The notes under the pieces are model-generated. The model did no database searches. It was not told where the DNA came from and saw only the letters and a program-made list of their open reading frames with translations. Position numbers and translations under genes: made by a program. From a virus, in the IMG/VR virus record IMGVR_UViG_3300009418_000034, positions 1 to 41,000 of that record: 41,000 nt of DNA; one strand, written 5' to 3'. Within the stretch, counting starts at the first letter, position 1, and each line of letters begins with the position of its first letter. This document shows positions 6,654 through 14,675 of this stretch, in pieces.

Positions 6654-8471
6654 TTACCTCCCAAAATAACCCTTGGCTGCTTTTAATAGTGGATTAACTC
6701 CAAGGCCAGTCCGTCTTCCAATATTTGCAACAACATTCGGAGCGACTCTCCTTGCTCCGCTCTCTATTGCCCTACCTGCTGGTCCGGCAAGCCTTGCGGC
6801 TTGACCTGCGCCCACGAGGCTCGTTGCCCCCACTAACTGATCTCCCAGCATATCAACTCTCGCTTCTGGAGATCTATATTCAGCCGGAATGGCATAGCTC
6901 CCCGGCCAATTAGCCGGATCTGCTTGTTCCTCTCTAAACCTGTCCCAGAAAGAAGAATCCTCGCTGCGACCAGCATCAGTGCCCAATGCAATATTAAGCA
7001 GGCTTTCGGAGTCCTTACGCATCTGCTTTAATACATTCTTTTTTGCAATCCCGGTAGCCCTGACCTTGCCATCGCTGTCCACCTCAATGGTATAAGAAAT
7101 GGGTTTCCCATTTCTCATACCGTTAAATTCTCTGGCACCAGAGCGTCCGTCAAGGACTGCCGAAATTCTCTCGTCTGTAGTAAGGTCCTTTTGCTCTTCT
7201 ATTTCATCTATTCGATCTATTGTTCCCCGGGCATTATTTACATGATCTCCTAAGCCGTCGTCTACTGTCAGTGCTTCTCCTTCGCCAAACCGACGTGTGA
7301 TCTCATCAGGCCCCTCATCGGGAACGCTTCCGCCCCTTAGCCTTGTCATCTGGTCTGCAAGGTTAGGAGTCTCTGACACCCTTTGAGCAGACGCCCTGAC
7401 CATGTCAGAGGTAGGCTCAGTCCTACTGGCGACCGTGGAGTCGGGAGCTGGGTCTGCGCCTGCGACGGGAGCCGCACTCTCTGGAGATGTAGTAACTTGC
7501 CTTGGACTGGCTTCCATCTGGCCATTTACGACCTGACCTAAAGCTGGCGGCGATGTCGCCGGGCCTGATGGCCCCTCAAATACGCTTCGTTGTCTGTTGG
7601 GATCTTCAGCGGGAGGTCTGGCACCCGGGGGAAGTACATTTGGCGAACTCGATACTTGCGTCGCGTCGGCTCTCGCCGTAACAGGAGCCCCTCCCCCTCC
7701 GGTAATTGCCTGCTGTGTAGCAGGTGTTACCGTTGGATCACGCCGTGTAACGGGAGATGTAATGTCTGTTTCCATCAAGGCTTCAGGAGAATCATCATCA
7801 GGCAAGGGATCTCTGGCCGTTGTGTGAATATTTGAAGGTGGCCTTCTGGAGCCACTTTTCAGGTTAATCCCTTGCGCTTTCCTTCCCGCCTGTTCCTTGG
7901 CCCACCTTGCTTCTTCTTCAGCTGCAAGCTTTCCAACTCCTTCATCAAAGCCTGCCTCTTGTTCTTCTCGGTCAACTAAGACTGCGCTCAGACGTTCGAG
8001 TCGCCGCTGCTTGGCACGATGAGAAGATCGCTGACGGGATTTACGGCTTCCGGGCTTTCCTCCAAATCGCTCGGCCTTCTTCGGATCATATTCCTTTTCT
8101 AATCTTTCAATCTCCCTGCGGATTGCAGCCGTATTCATCTCCCCTGTAGGAGTTCCTCCCTCTTTCAGGTACTTACCCGCCCTCTTAGCCGTCTTAGAGA
8201 CCTTACCCTTTAGATGTTCAGCCGCCTCGCCAATTCTTGCGGTACCCGCTTGGAGCTTTTTTTCAACATCTGCCACCTTGCCTTCCACCCTCCGACCTGC
8301 CTCCTCTGCCCCACCTTTAAGCCTTCGGGCAACTGCCTTGGCCGTTTCTGTTGCGTCAATAGTCTCCTCAGTATACCTCCTTTTTGGCCCCTTCCTTGAA
8401 TCGTGCCTCAAGGAGCCCGGCCTAAAATCCTTATCGGTCCTTTGTCTTGTTTTAATCAGTCCGTTTGCCAT
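6654..8471 (-). CDS. large low-complexity virion-type protein
   Basis: About 605 residues from ATG 8471. A GTG nine bases upstream (8480) is in frame, but the AAGGG sits directly against it and is better spaced for the ATG. Three regions are visible. The first is a basic helical N-terminus with segments alternating between AKAVARRLKGG, EKKLQAGTARIGEAAEHLKGK and KRAGKYLKEGG. The second is a long Pro/Thr/Ser/Ala linker (about 200-370). The third is a C-terminal domain ending in an Ala/Gly-rich, membrane-compatible segment (GDQLVGATSLVGAGQAARLA). This layout suits an internal head or ejection protein. No family recognised. Confidence 0.65.
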   Translation of the reverse strand: MANGLIKTRQRTDKDFRPGSLRHDSRKGPKRRYTEETIDATETAKAVARRLKGGAEEAGRRVEGKVADVEKKLQAGTARIGEAAEHLKGKVSKTAKRAGKYLKEGGTPTGEMNTAAIRREIERLEKEYDPKKAERFGGKPGSRKSRQRSSHRAKQRRLERLSAVLVDREEQEAGFDEGVGKLAAEEEARWAKEQAGRKAQGINLKSGSRRPPSNIHTTARDPLPDDDSPEALMETDITSPVTRRDPTVTPATQQAITGGGGAPVTARADATQVSSSPNVLPPGARPPAEDPNRQRSVFEGPSGPATSPPALGQVVNGQMEASPRQVTTSPESAAPVAGADPAPDSTVASRTEPTSDMVRASAQRVSETPNLADQMTRLRGGSVPDEGPDEITRRFGEGEALTVDDGLGDHVNNARGTIDRIDEIEEQKDLTTDERISAVLDGRSGAREFNGMRNGKPISYTIEVDSDGKVRATGIAKKNVLKQMRKDSESLLNIALGTDAGRSEDSSFWDRFREEQADPANWPGSYAIPAEYRSPEARVDMLGDQLVGATSLVGAGQAARLAGPAGRAIESGARRVAPNVVANIGRRTGLGVNPLLKAAKGYFGR

Positions 8472-8619
8472 GCTTGTCACCCTTAGAGTGCTTTTTGTCT
8501 CCCAGCATAATAATCATCAGTGCCGGACTATCCGGCAGTTTCTTGCCTTTTTTCTTCTTTTTCCCCATGACCTTGTCACGAGTGGTCGTCTTACCGGGAC
8601 CAAACAGTTCTTCGATCAT
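8452..8619 (-). CDS. 55-residue lysine-rich protein coupled to the portal gene
   Basis: The frame from ATG 8619 overlaps the portal stop as ATGA. It encodes MIEELFGPGKTTTRDKVMGK, a run of lysines, then SPALMIIMLGDKKHSKGD. It ends 20 nt inside the next gene (ATG 8471). The overlaps at both ends favour a real translationally coupled gene. The short hydrophobic patch ALMIIML within a very basic peptide could bind a membrane or nucleic acid. Function unknown. Confidence 0.6.
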   Translation of the reverse strand: MIEELFGPGKTTTRDKVMGKKKKKGKKLPDSPALMIIMLGDKKHSKGDKHGKRTD

Positions 8620-10694
8620 GGTCCCTGAGCCTGACCCTCCTGTCGGGCACCTGACGGAGCAGGTTCTCTAAACTGACGCGGCATAGCCGCTCCCGCCCGT
8701 GCACCTGTTTCCGTTTCAGTAGGAGGGCCTCCTGCGGTTGGCCCTTCAGTCGGAGCCTCCCCGGGAGTCCCTGCCAGCATTTGCTGTATAGCAGCCTGCG
8801 TTTCTATTGTATTAGTATCCTGTCCTTGCACATTTGCCAAAGCAGGAAGAATCTCCTCAGGTGACATCTCATTGTACCCACGCACCAACAAGCGTTCTGC
8901 CAATTTCTGAAGATTGGGCATTGCTTCCGGTCCATATAGCTGCTGAAACAGTCCGGCCAAACCGCTGAATAGATTAAGAAGATCCTGCCATTGCTTCCTT
9001 TCCAGAGCAACCGACTGGGCCTGAGAGCCTATATCTATAGTAAACCGATACTCTCCCATGGCTATTTCAGGTGTGACCGTCGCCCATTCCTCCGCTTGCG
9101 GATGAATCATAAACATCCTCTCCGGGCGGAACTGCGTGGTCATCTGCCAGAACTTCCTTGCCGTTCTCGTCTGGAACTCAGCCATTAAATTTCCACGCCG
9201 CGCTTCTCGCGCCGAGGTTCTTTTTTCGTGGATAGAAGCTTCTGTTGCCGTATCCATTGACACCGCCACGGGTTGGGGAGTACCTGCGGCGCGATCAAAC
9301 AAGCCTTGAATCAGATTCAGCAAATTGCCCCTGTCACTCGGGACTCTTCCAAAGTTAACAACTTGAACTGCCGGATTGGCTGAATTAGAAAGTCCACGGA
9401 CCGGATGCACCGACATATCAGGGGACATAAGAATATTGTCTATCGTGTCCGACTCTACTACATCGGGATCGTATAAGATTACATTCTTCATTTTCCTGAC
9501 AACATACAAGACCGAGTCCAGTATTTCGTTGGTCAACGCCTGAATATTGTCTCCCCCTGCCATTGTCAGTACCGGCTTGGTGTACCACTCATTTGGCCCA
9601 GCAGTAAGAGAAATAACTTCGGCAGGGAAGTCTTCTATAGTAGTGTAAGGCCACTCATCGTCTTCACGCAGGGGCTTATCATGGCCTTCGGCAAACACAA
9701 AAAGGTGGTTACGTCTCCGGCCTCCCGACATGGGAAAGTCCCTTGCCCACACCTCGTATATGGTAACCAACCCAAAATCGTCTTCATCAACCCCGTCTCG
9801 TGCATTAAACGAAGGCGCATCCTCAGGACGGGTAGAAGCTTCTAAGCCATTAGTGTTTTTGTAATTGGGATTACTCTTTACGTCTTCTATGCGCCGCATA
9901 GACTTAAAGGCAATCCACTGTGCATCCTTAAGACCGTCTTGAGCAAGAGGGTCTAAGAAAAAGTGATCCGGTCTCCAGCGTTGTCCAAAAGGAGCTTCCC
10001 ACTGAATTCCCGTGTGCACATCTGGTTGCGGACGGTCCAACATCTTTTTGTGAGCGGCGAGGTTTTCTTCAATAATTACCACCACCTCTTCAAGCATCTC
10101 CGCATCACGATTCTGTAATAAATTTGACTTGGCTTCTATGTGGAGTTCGTGATTCTGATCTTTAGACACCCGGGTTTGTTGGCCCGTAAGAAGAGTAAGG
10201 ATGTCTTGCTCAAGATCATCTCCAAAATCAAACTGCGGCTCATTGATAATATCAAACACTCGCTGATCAACATCCGTAGTCCAGCCCAGCTTTTTAACTC
10301 CATAAGGACGCAGGAAAGCATCAAGCAATACTCGCTCGTCTTGACGAAGCTGCTCTGTCTCCCGGTACCAGTAATTGGAAATCGCACTGACTACACGAGA
10401 CCCTTCTACCGACTCTGGGTTCAGTGGAGCAGTTGTAAAATGTGGGTTGCGTTCGAGGAGGTTTGCTATGCTCTGATCAATCCATCCAAAGATCAGATTA
10501 GCCTTAATGCGAGAGGTGTGCGCTTCCCCGTCTAACGAATTTTCGTCTTCACGCTGGGTCGTTGACTCGTTATAGTATTGCTTAACAAGGACGTTAGACG
10601 CATCAAACACCGGCTTAAGTCGCTGTGCGACGTGATCGATGCGCCTCGTCCAATAAGCAACACGGTCTTTACCCGCCGTAGGATAAGCCGCCAT
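8616..10694 (-). CDS. portal protein
   Basis: This 692-residue protein has the length and organisation of podovirus-type portals: an N-terminal helical region (RIDHVAQRLKPVFDASNVLVKQYYN), a wing and clip region (IFGWIDQSIANLLERNPHF, then the LLDAFLRPYGVKKLGW strand), a central stem (IQALTNEILDSVLYVVRKMKN) and a long C-terminal helix. The last ~70 residues are a flexible Gly/Ala/Pro/Glu tail. It follows the large terminase on the same strand, the usual packaging order. A promoter with an inverted repeat precedes it (10730-10773). No strong ribosome binding site is visible before ATG 10694. Confidence 0.85.
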   Translation of the reverse strand: MAAYPTAGKDRVAYWTRRIDHVAQRLKPVFDASNVLVKQYYNESTTQREDENSLDGEAHTSRIKANLIFGWIDQSIANLLERNPHFTTAPLNPESVEGSRVVSAISNYWYRETEQLRQDERVLLDAFLRPYGVKKLGWTTDVDQRVFDIINEPQFDFGDDLEQDILTLLTGQQTRVSKDQNHELHIEAKSNLLQNRDAEMLEEVVVIIEENLAAHKKMLDRPQPDVHTGIQWEAPFGQRWRPDHFFLDPLAQDGLKDAQWIAFKSMRRIEDVKSNPNYKNTNGLEASTRPEDAPSFNARDGVDEDDFGLVTIYEVWARDFPMSGGRRRNHLFVFAEGHDKPLREDDEWPYTTIEDFPAEVISLTAGPNEWYTKPVLTMAGGDNIQALTNEILDSVLYVVRKMKNVILYDPDVVESDTIDNILMSPDMSVHPVRGLSNSANPAVQVVNFGRVPSDRGNLLNLIQGLFDRAAGTPQPVAVSMDTATEASIHEKRTSAREARRGNLMAEFQTRTARKFWQMTTQFRPERMFMIHPQAEEWATVTPEIAMGEYRFTIDIGSQAQSVALERKQWQDLLNLFSGLAGLFQQLYGPEAMPNLQKLAERLLVRGYNEMSPEEILPALANVQGQDTNTIETQAAIQQMLAGTPGEAPTEGPTAGGPPTETETGARAGAAMPRQFREPAPSGARQEGQAQGP

Positions 10695-10729
10695 ATGTAT
10701 ACAAAGGGAGTAAGGGGAGATCTAACAAG

Positions 10730-10759
10730 AAGATAGTGTGGAAAACCTCCATTTGTCAA
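10730..10759 (-). promoter_or_regulatory. sigma70-type promoter for the portal and head genes
   Basis: On the minus strand, TTGACA (10759 to 10754, a perfect -35 box) is separated by 18 nt from TATCTT (10735 to 10730, 4 of 6 with TATAAT). It would start transcription about 28 nt before the portal ATG. This is the best leftward promoter seen among the structural genes. Confidence 0.6.
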
Positions 10760-10773
10760 CAAAGTTTTCCACA
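10737..10773. promoter_or_regulatory. 10-bp inverted repeat around the -35 box (candidate operator)
   Basis: TGTGGAAAAC at 10737-10746 and GTTTTCCACA at 10764-10773 are perfect inverted copies, 17 nt apart. They flank the TTGACA element, and TTTGT/ACAAA (10752-10763) forms a second nested repeat. The placement suits a repressor or activator binding site that controls the head genes. An RNA hairpin is excluded for transcripts from this promoter, because the repeat lies upstream of the likely start site. Confidence 0.5.
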
Positions 10774-10783
10774 TGTGTAGTGC

Positions 10784-10821
10784 CCGTCAGATTTGACGGA
10801 AAGTCAGTCAGATTTGACTGA
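10784..10821. repeat. two tandem hairpins sharing the core GTCAGATTTGAC
   Basis: CCGTCA-gatt-TGACGG (10784-10799) and TCAGTCA-gatt-TGACTGA (10804-10821) share the 12-nt core. They differ in the outer arm bases in a compensated way, so both arms still pair. They lie between the large terminase stop and the portal promoter. They could be binding sites for a dimeric protein or an RNA processing or stability element. Confidence 0.55.
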
Positions 10822-10840
10822 TCCCCTTTGAAGGGCACTC

Positions 10841-12442
10841 TTAGTTTTCCGAGGGTATCATAGGGTCGATGATATCATACTTTCTTTCTTCGATAACAAT
10901 CCCCGTTCTTCGCCCTACTCCGCGTGGACGCCGCTTGTCCGTACGAACATTATACTTGAATATTTCCCCATACGTTGTAGGAACAAGATCTTCGGAAAGA
11001 GGGGTAACCGGGCTTTGCCCCGTGCTCATTTTATCAAGGATGCGACCAAGCAAAGATAAAGCATCCACTTGATCGTCGTGAGATCCAGCAGGAAACCGTG
11101 ATATCTCGTATAAAAATTGATCTATCCACGGCGCATCCTTTGGCAGGAAAACTTTTCCCATGCTCATTCGAGCCTGAATGGCCCGGGCGCGAGTCGGCTT
11201 GTCATTGGCAGATGAGTAAGGCTCCCTGCGGCAATACACTTTTTCCTCGCTCATGCGCTTTGTAAGGAAGGGTCCTACAGATTTCTCAATCTGCCCCGCC
11301 TCTTCAGCCCACTGCATGGGCTTCCACTTACGCATTAAATTAAGAACAGACTCCACCCAGACATCGGAATCTGCCTGTTGTCGCCATACATCAAGGATGT
11401 AGAGATCGTCATTGGGGTCAATCCCTCCGACAATGTGAACGGTGAAATCACCTCCATCCCCACTGACGGCATAGTCAGACGCCCCATATATATGTAAATA
11501 CTTACGTTTTCCAAGTGGATCTACCCTCGACATAAGGTCTCTATAGTCGTAGTAGCGCACCCAGTCTTTCTTAAAGTAGGCACCTTCATCGACAATGGGT
11601 CGTTGTTGATACAGGGCAGACCACTCTCGGGGTCCCCCTGAAGCCATAGTCACTCTTTTGGTCTGATTTAATATTTCCAATGGATACCATTCAGGCCACA
11701 ATGGTTCCCCTACTTCGCGTCCCAGTGCATCATCTTCCATCGCCAGTGCAGGTAAATCAATAACATCCCACGTATCACCCGTCCCTTGCTCCTGTTCGTG
11801 TAGTAATCGTCCGGTAAGATCGTCGTCATGCCAGCGGGTGGCGATTAAAACAACGGCAGCGTCGGGCATCCGACGAGTATAAAGATCAGACCTATACCAA
11901 TCCCACAATTGATCTCGCAATGACTTGGAGTCCGCATCTTGTCTCGTCCTTATCGGGTCATCAATTACCAGCAAGTGGGCACCGCGCCCTGCGATACCAC
12001 TGCCTACACCCGCTGAAAAATAAATGCCCCCTGAAGAGGTGTTCCAAAAATTAGCAGCCTTGGCGTCATGGGCCAGTTCCACATCGAATATGTTTCTATA
12101 TAGGTCAGTACGGATTAGATTACGCACCTGACGCCCGAAAACACGGGCTAAATCCGTGTTATGACAGGCAGTTATGACCTGTTTACCGGGGTTTTTACCC
12201 AAATACCAAGCAGGGAAATGGATGGTAGCAAGCTGGCTTTTGCCGTGACGAGGGGGTGCTTGGATAATCAAGCGCGTACATTCCCCCCGTATTATCTCTT
12301 CAAGCTTTTCTGCTATAAGCGTATGGTGCTTACCGGGCTGGTATCCCGGCATAGTGTATTGGACAAACGGCAGTAGGCGATCCTGTGCGTCTTGCCTTTG
12401 CAGAATCTCAGCCGCAGCTTCTTCAGGCGTAACCTTATTCAA
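10841..12442 (-). CDS. terL: terminase large subunit
   Basis: This 533-residue protein is the packaging motor ATPase and nuclease. Residues 61-70 (QAPPRHGKSQ) are the Walker A motif and HLLVIDDP at 156-163 is Walker B. VLIATRWHDDDL at 198-209 is the coupling motif. The C-terminal nuclease domain has IYGASDYAVSGDGGDFTV (Asp323 and Asp332) and HDDQVDALSL near residue 455, a typical acidic triad. Full length for the family. Its start overlaps the end of the small subunit gene by 8 nt, and the portal gene follows downstream. Confidence 0.95.
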   Translation of the reverse strand: MNKVTPEEAAAEILQRQDAQDRLLPFVQYTMPGYQPGKHHTLIAEKLEEIIRGECTRLIIQAPPRHGKSQLATIHFPAWYLGKNPGKQVITACHNTDLARVFGRQVRNLIRTDLYRNIFDVELAHDAKAANFWNTSSGGIYFSAGVGSGIAGRGAHLLVIDDPIRTRQDADSKSLRDQLWDWYRSDLYTRRMPDAAVVLIATRWHDDDLTGRLLHEQEQGTGDTWDVIDLPALAMEDDALGREVGEPLWPEWYPLEILNQTKRVTMASGGPREWSALYQQRPIVDEGAYFKKDWVRYYDYRDLMSRVDPLGKRKYLHIYGASDYAVSGDGGDFTVHIVGGIDPNDDLYILDVWRQQADSDVWVESVLNLMRKWKPMQWAEEAGQIEKSVGPFLTKRMSEEKVYCRREPYSSANDKPTRARAIQARMSMGKVFLPKDAPWIDQFLYEISRFPAGSHDDQVDALSLLGRILDKMSTGQSPVTPLSEDLVPTTYGEIFKYNVRTDKRRPRGVGRRTGIVIEERKYDIIDPMIPSEN

Positions 12443-12860
12443 TGCTATACTCAGCTTCCACTGCCCGTGATGCTATCCTTTGAAGGTCTTCAGTAGACAG
12501 CTCTTTGATGTTAACCGTGTGTTCTACCTCTACCTTGCCGCCCACGGTGTGTTTTTCGCTCCACTGACCCGGTCTGCGGCGGGACAGAACCCAGCGTCGA
12601 TCCTCTCGGTGTTCGAGGGCCGCTTGCCACTGGAGTGCTTCGAGCTGGTCGAGACGTGCGTCCTCTATTTCTTTCCACCGCTCGGCGAACTCCGGGTTTG
12701 CTTTCCTCTCCGCGTACAGGGCGCGAGCTGACTTCAGGCCGATCATCTTGGCTGTCGCTGTCACGTCCATCACTTCGCCCAGCTTCGACAGGAACGCCTC
12801 CGCCTTGGCCTTCGATAAGTGTGACTTTTTCGTTGTCGTTAAATTTCCGTTTCTCGCCAT
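12435..12860 (-). CDS. terS: terminase small subunit
   Basis: About 141 residues from ATG 12860 (MARNGNLTTTKK). ATG 12872 is also in frame, but its AAAGG sits directly against it. The protein has a helix-turn-helix-like segment (VTATAKMIGLKSARALYAERKANPEF), then a helical region (RWKEIEDARLDQLEALQWQ), REDRRWVLSRRRPGQW and an acidic C-terminus. This matches phage small terminases that bind pac DNA. It overlaps the large subunit by 8 nt. The central codons end mostly in G or C, unlike the neighbouring genes. Confidence 0.8.
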   Translation of the reverse strand: MARNGNLTTTKKSHLSKAKAEAFLSKLGEVMDVTATAKMIGLKSARALYAERKANPEFAERWKEIEDARLDQLEALQWQAALEHREDRRWVLSRRRPGQWSEKHTVGGKVEVEHTVNIKELSTEDLQRIASRAVEAEYSIE

Positions 12861-12914
12861 CGAATTTCCCATCCTTTACTGCTATCCACTCATTGTCAAC
12901 CGTTTCCAACCAGA

Positions 12915-13010
12915 TCATAGCGTTACTGGCGATATGAAAATGGGGCCATTTTCCACCCCCAGTCCAGCAATGTTGTATTCAAAGTACTCCACCGCATCAT
13001 CTGCTGGCAT
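12915..13010 (-). CDS. short YFEYN-motif phage protein
   Basis: From ATG 13010 the frame encodes 31 residues (MPADDAVEYFEYNIAGLGVE, then NGPIFI). Small proteins with an acidic stretch, a F/Y-E-Y-N core and a G-x(n)-P-I/V-F end occur next to terminase genes in many phages, function unknown; this comparison is from memory. The frame stays open for 13 more codons upstream (through GKILEILQKD), which looks like a family N-terminus. That stretch contains no ATG, GTG or TTG. Confidence 0.5.
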   Translation of the reverse strand: MPADDAVEYFEYNIAGLGVENGPIFISPVTL

Positions 13011-13044
13011 GTCTTTTTGCAGTATCTCAAGAATCTTGCCGAAG

Positions 13045-13317
13045 TTATACGGTGGCGGGCTCTACTACACCCTTCTGTAGCATCCAGGATTCAACCTCTT
13101 CGCCGCTGACATCGGCGAGCATTTCACCATTAACCATTACGCACGGGGATAACGGTTGTCCGCTTTTCTGGACCATCTCCGCATAGTTGTTGGGGTCGTT
13201 AATGATATCTTTGTCTTCGTAGGTCAAATTGTATTTGGCAAATACGTCGCGCACGCCAGCACTCCAGCCACACACAGGCTTCAAATAGGCGGTAATGTCA
13301 GGTGTGTCAGCCTTCAT
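13045..13317 (-). CDS. glutaredoxin-like protein
   Basis: This 90-residue protein has a thioredoxin-fold glutaredoxin layout. The active site is CGWS at about 16-19 (a monothiol-type variant of CPYC or CGFS), and the cis-proline segment is QPLSPCVMVNG, followed by DVSGEEVESWM. The first cysteine probably reduces disulfides or binds glutathione. Phage glutaredoxins often supply reductant to ribonucleotide reductase, but no such gene is in this window. The start ATG overlaps the stop of the DUF5675 gene as ATGA. Confidence 0.8.
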   Translation of the reverse strand: MKADTPDITAYLKPVCGWSAGVRDVFAKYNLTYEDKDIINDPNNYAEMVQKSGQPLSPCVMVNGEMLADVSGEEVESWMLQKGVVEPATV

Positions 13318-13745
13318 GGAAGCACCCAGCGTATGATTGCCTGCATGGGCTCGTATCCCATAGTCTCCCGAAAGTCACTTAAAGCATCCTTAGAACTCCA
13401 TACGGCTGCTGACTTTTCTTTCTCGTAATACTCGCTACTCTTTTTCCCCAGCGCAAGACACCCCTGTAACTGACGAGGCCAGTTGGCCGGATGAATCAGA
13501 CAGGCAAAGCGAGCACCATCGCCCTCAGTGAGACCTACACTGCCTCCTACAAATATATAAACTTCTCCGTATCGCGGGGAATTCCATGGCAAAAGAGTAT
13601 AAGTGCCCGTAGGGATACAGCTTTCATAGGGGAGATTATCCAGCCATGGACGCTCAATACCATGCCATAGACTATCCTCATAAGTAACCGTTGAACGGGT
13701 GCCATGCTCCGAACTTGCAAACCTATTTATGTATAGCGTCTTCAT
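13314..13745 (-). CDS. DUF5675 family protein
   Basis: This 143-residue protein has the DUF5675 pattern: a polar N-terminus (RFASSEHGTRSTVTYEDSLW), then ERPWLDNLPYESCIPTGTYTL (corresponding to family ELPW...SCIPEGTY), SPRYGEVYIF, and LIHPANWPRQLQGCLALG (the conserved LIH-x(n)-GC-x(n)-G segment). The family is common in phages and its function is unknown; I cannot exclude a link with lysis or cell-wall processing. It overlaps the zinc-ribbon gene by 23 nt and has GAGGTGAG before the ATG. Confidence 0.75.
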   Translation of the reverse strand: MKTLYINRFASSEHGTRSTVTYEDSLWHGIERPWLDNLPYESCIPTGTYTLLPWNSPRYGEVYIFVGGSVGLTEGDGARFACLIHPANWPRQLQGCLALGKKSSEYYEKEKSAAVWSSKDALSDFRETMGYEPMQAIIRWVLP

Positions 13746-13899
13746 CTCTCACCTCTATAGTTTTGAATTCATGCTGACAGGAAGGGCACCGCCTTCGACG
13801 CACCCTTTCGTCGCCGTCCTTACGCATCCAAGCAGATGTAACTATCGCATCGTTCCCTCTACAGGACGGACAGCGCACCCGCCCCCATGTTTTAACCAT
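13723..13899 (-). CDS. NrdR-like zinc-ribbon protein
   Basis: The frame from ATG 13899 encodes 58 residues: VRCPSCRGND, then MRKDGDERVRRRRCPSCQHEFKT. The CPxC-x(n)-RRRRCxxC-x-F-T pattern is that of the N-terminal zinc ribbon of NrdR, the ribonucleotide-reductase repressor. The ATP-cone regulatory domain is missing, so only the DNA-binding part remains. It has AAGGA before the ATG. It directly follows the structured segment 13930-14243 on the transcript. It could be a small transcription regulator; target unknown. Confidence 0.65.
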   Translation of the reverse strand: MVKTWGRVRCPSCRGNDAIVTSAWMRKDGDERVRRRRCPSCQHEFKTIEVRDEDAIHK

Positions 13900-13929
13900 T
13901 TTTCCTTGACTTTCTTTAGTGATTTTGCC

Positions 13930-14243
13930 ACCTTTGAACTCCCGATTAGTGGGAGCCAGAGGCCAATAGCGTTAATCGGAGATGTGCTGGTACTATGGGG
14001 CTTATCCAAACCAGCGAGGCGGGAAGTGGATCGCAAGATCTGAGGAGGTCGCCGGATAATCCACTGATCAGAGTGGGTTACAGTTGCTCCTCGACCGGAC
14101 AGGGCTGATACCCCGATGTTCGGGCCTGTGATGGGATCGGCTCCATCGGCATACGGGCGACTTCGACTCCTGTGATTCTCAGGGACACAGGGCTTAGTCG
14201 AAGTACGCCTATTCCAGAATCTCACCTTCGGCATACAAAACAA
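13930..14243 (-). ncRNA. structured intercistronic RNA element
   Basis: About 310 nt between the thermonuclease and zinc-ribbon genes have no convincing coding frame; a 133-codon minus frame crosses it, but its product is Arg/Pro/Ser-rich. Several helices can be drawn. ACTTCGACT pairs with AGTCGAAGT (14160-14204) and encloses CCTGTG/CACAGG. CCGATG pairs with CATCGG. GGTCG pairs with CGACC around a CCACT/AGTGG hairpin. CTCCGATTA pairs with TAATCGGGAG (13939-13981). The leftward strand is chosen because both neighbours are transcribed that way. The element could regulate the downstream small operon or act as a separate RNA. Confidence 0.45.
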
Positions 14244-14675
14244 CTACCTTGTACCCCCATAGTACTCTACAGCGTGACCCTCCTTAACCAGTACCTCATT
14301 CAAACTCGTATACTCACCGTCTGAAAACCTCCTCAGCTCATCCAGCCCCAAGCGCACCTCCTGACTCAGGGCATCAACCATATTTTCGTCCGGCAACCAT
14401 ATAGTCCCCAGAGCCCTACCGTATTTCCCGAATTCGTGGCTCTCAATAACACACTCCGAATCCGAATACTGCAACAGCTCTTTGGCTCGTGCCGTAGCGG
14501 CTTTACCGCGTTTCTTCTCATCAAGATCCCGTGTCCTCGACTCTGGAGCATTAATCCCATACAGCCTGATCCGCTGTTTGGTAAAGACCTTAAACCCCAG
14601 ATCCAGATCAGCATCCACCGTATCCCCGTCCACCACCCTGCTCACTTTCGCGTTATAACAAAACAGTCTGGGCAT
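14244..14675 (-). CDS. thermonuclease (SNase) family endonuclease
   Basis: About 143 residues from ATG 14675 (MPRLFCYNAKVSRV), which has GGAGG at good spacing; an in-frame ATG four codons earlier has none. VSRVVDGDTVDADLDLG, RIRLYGINAPE and EFGKYGRALG are the three signature segments of staphylococcal-nuclease-like enzymes, with catalytic Arg37, Glu45 and Arg87 and calcium-binding Asp residues in DGDT. No signal peptide is visible, so it is probably cytoplasmic. It may degrade host DNA or process phage DNA. The fold assignment is firm, the role inferred. Confidence 0.85.
   Translation of the reverse strand: MPRLFCYNAKVSRVVDGDTVDADLDLGFKVFTKQRIRLYGINAPESRTRDLDEKKRGKAATARAKELLQYSDSECVIESHEFGKYGRALGTIWLPDENMVDALSQEVRLGLDELRRFSDGEYTSLNEVLVKEGHAVEYYGGTR

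Noticed and set aside
12511-12918. 135-codon minus frame overlapping the small terminase, starting with an ATGA overlap
   Set aside because: Beyond its first ~30 codons the product is Arg/Pro/Gly/Ser-rich with no domain. It lies in the other frame of the GC-rich small terminase, which explains the lack of stops.
13842-14243. 133-codon minus frame across the structured gap
   Set aside because: The product is Arg/Ser/Pro-rich without domains, and the DNA has dense inverted repeats, so I treat it as non-coding.
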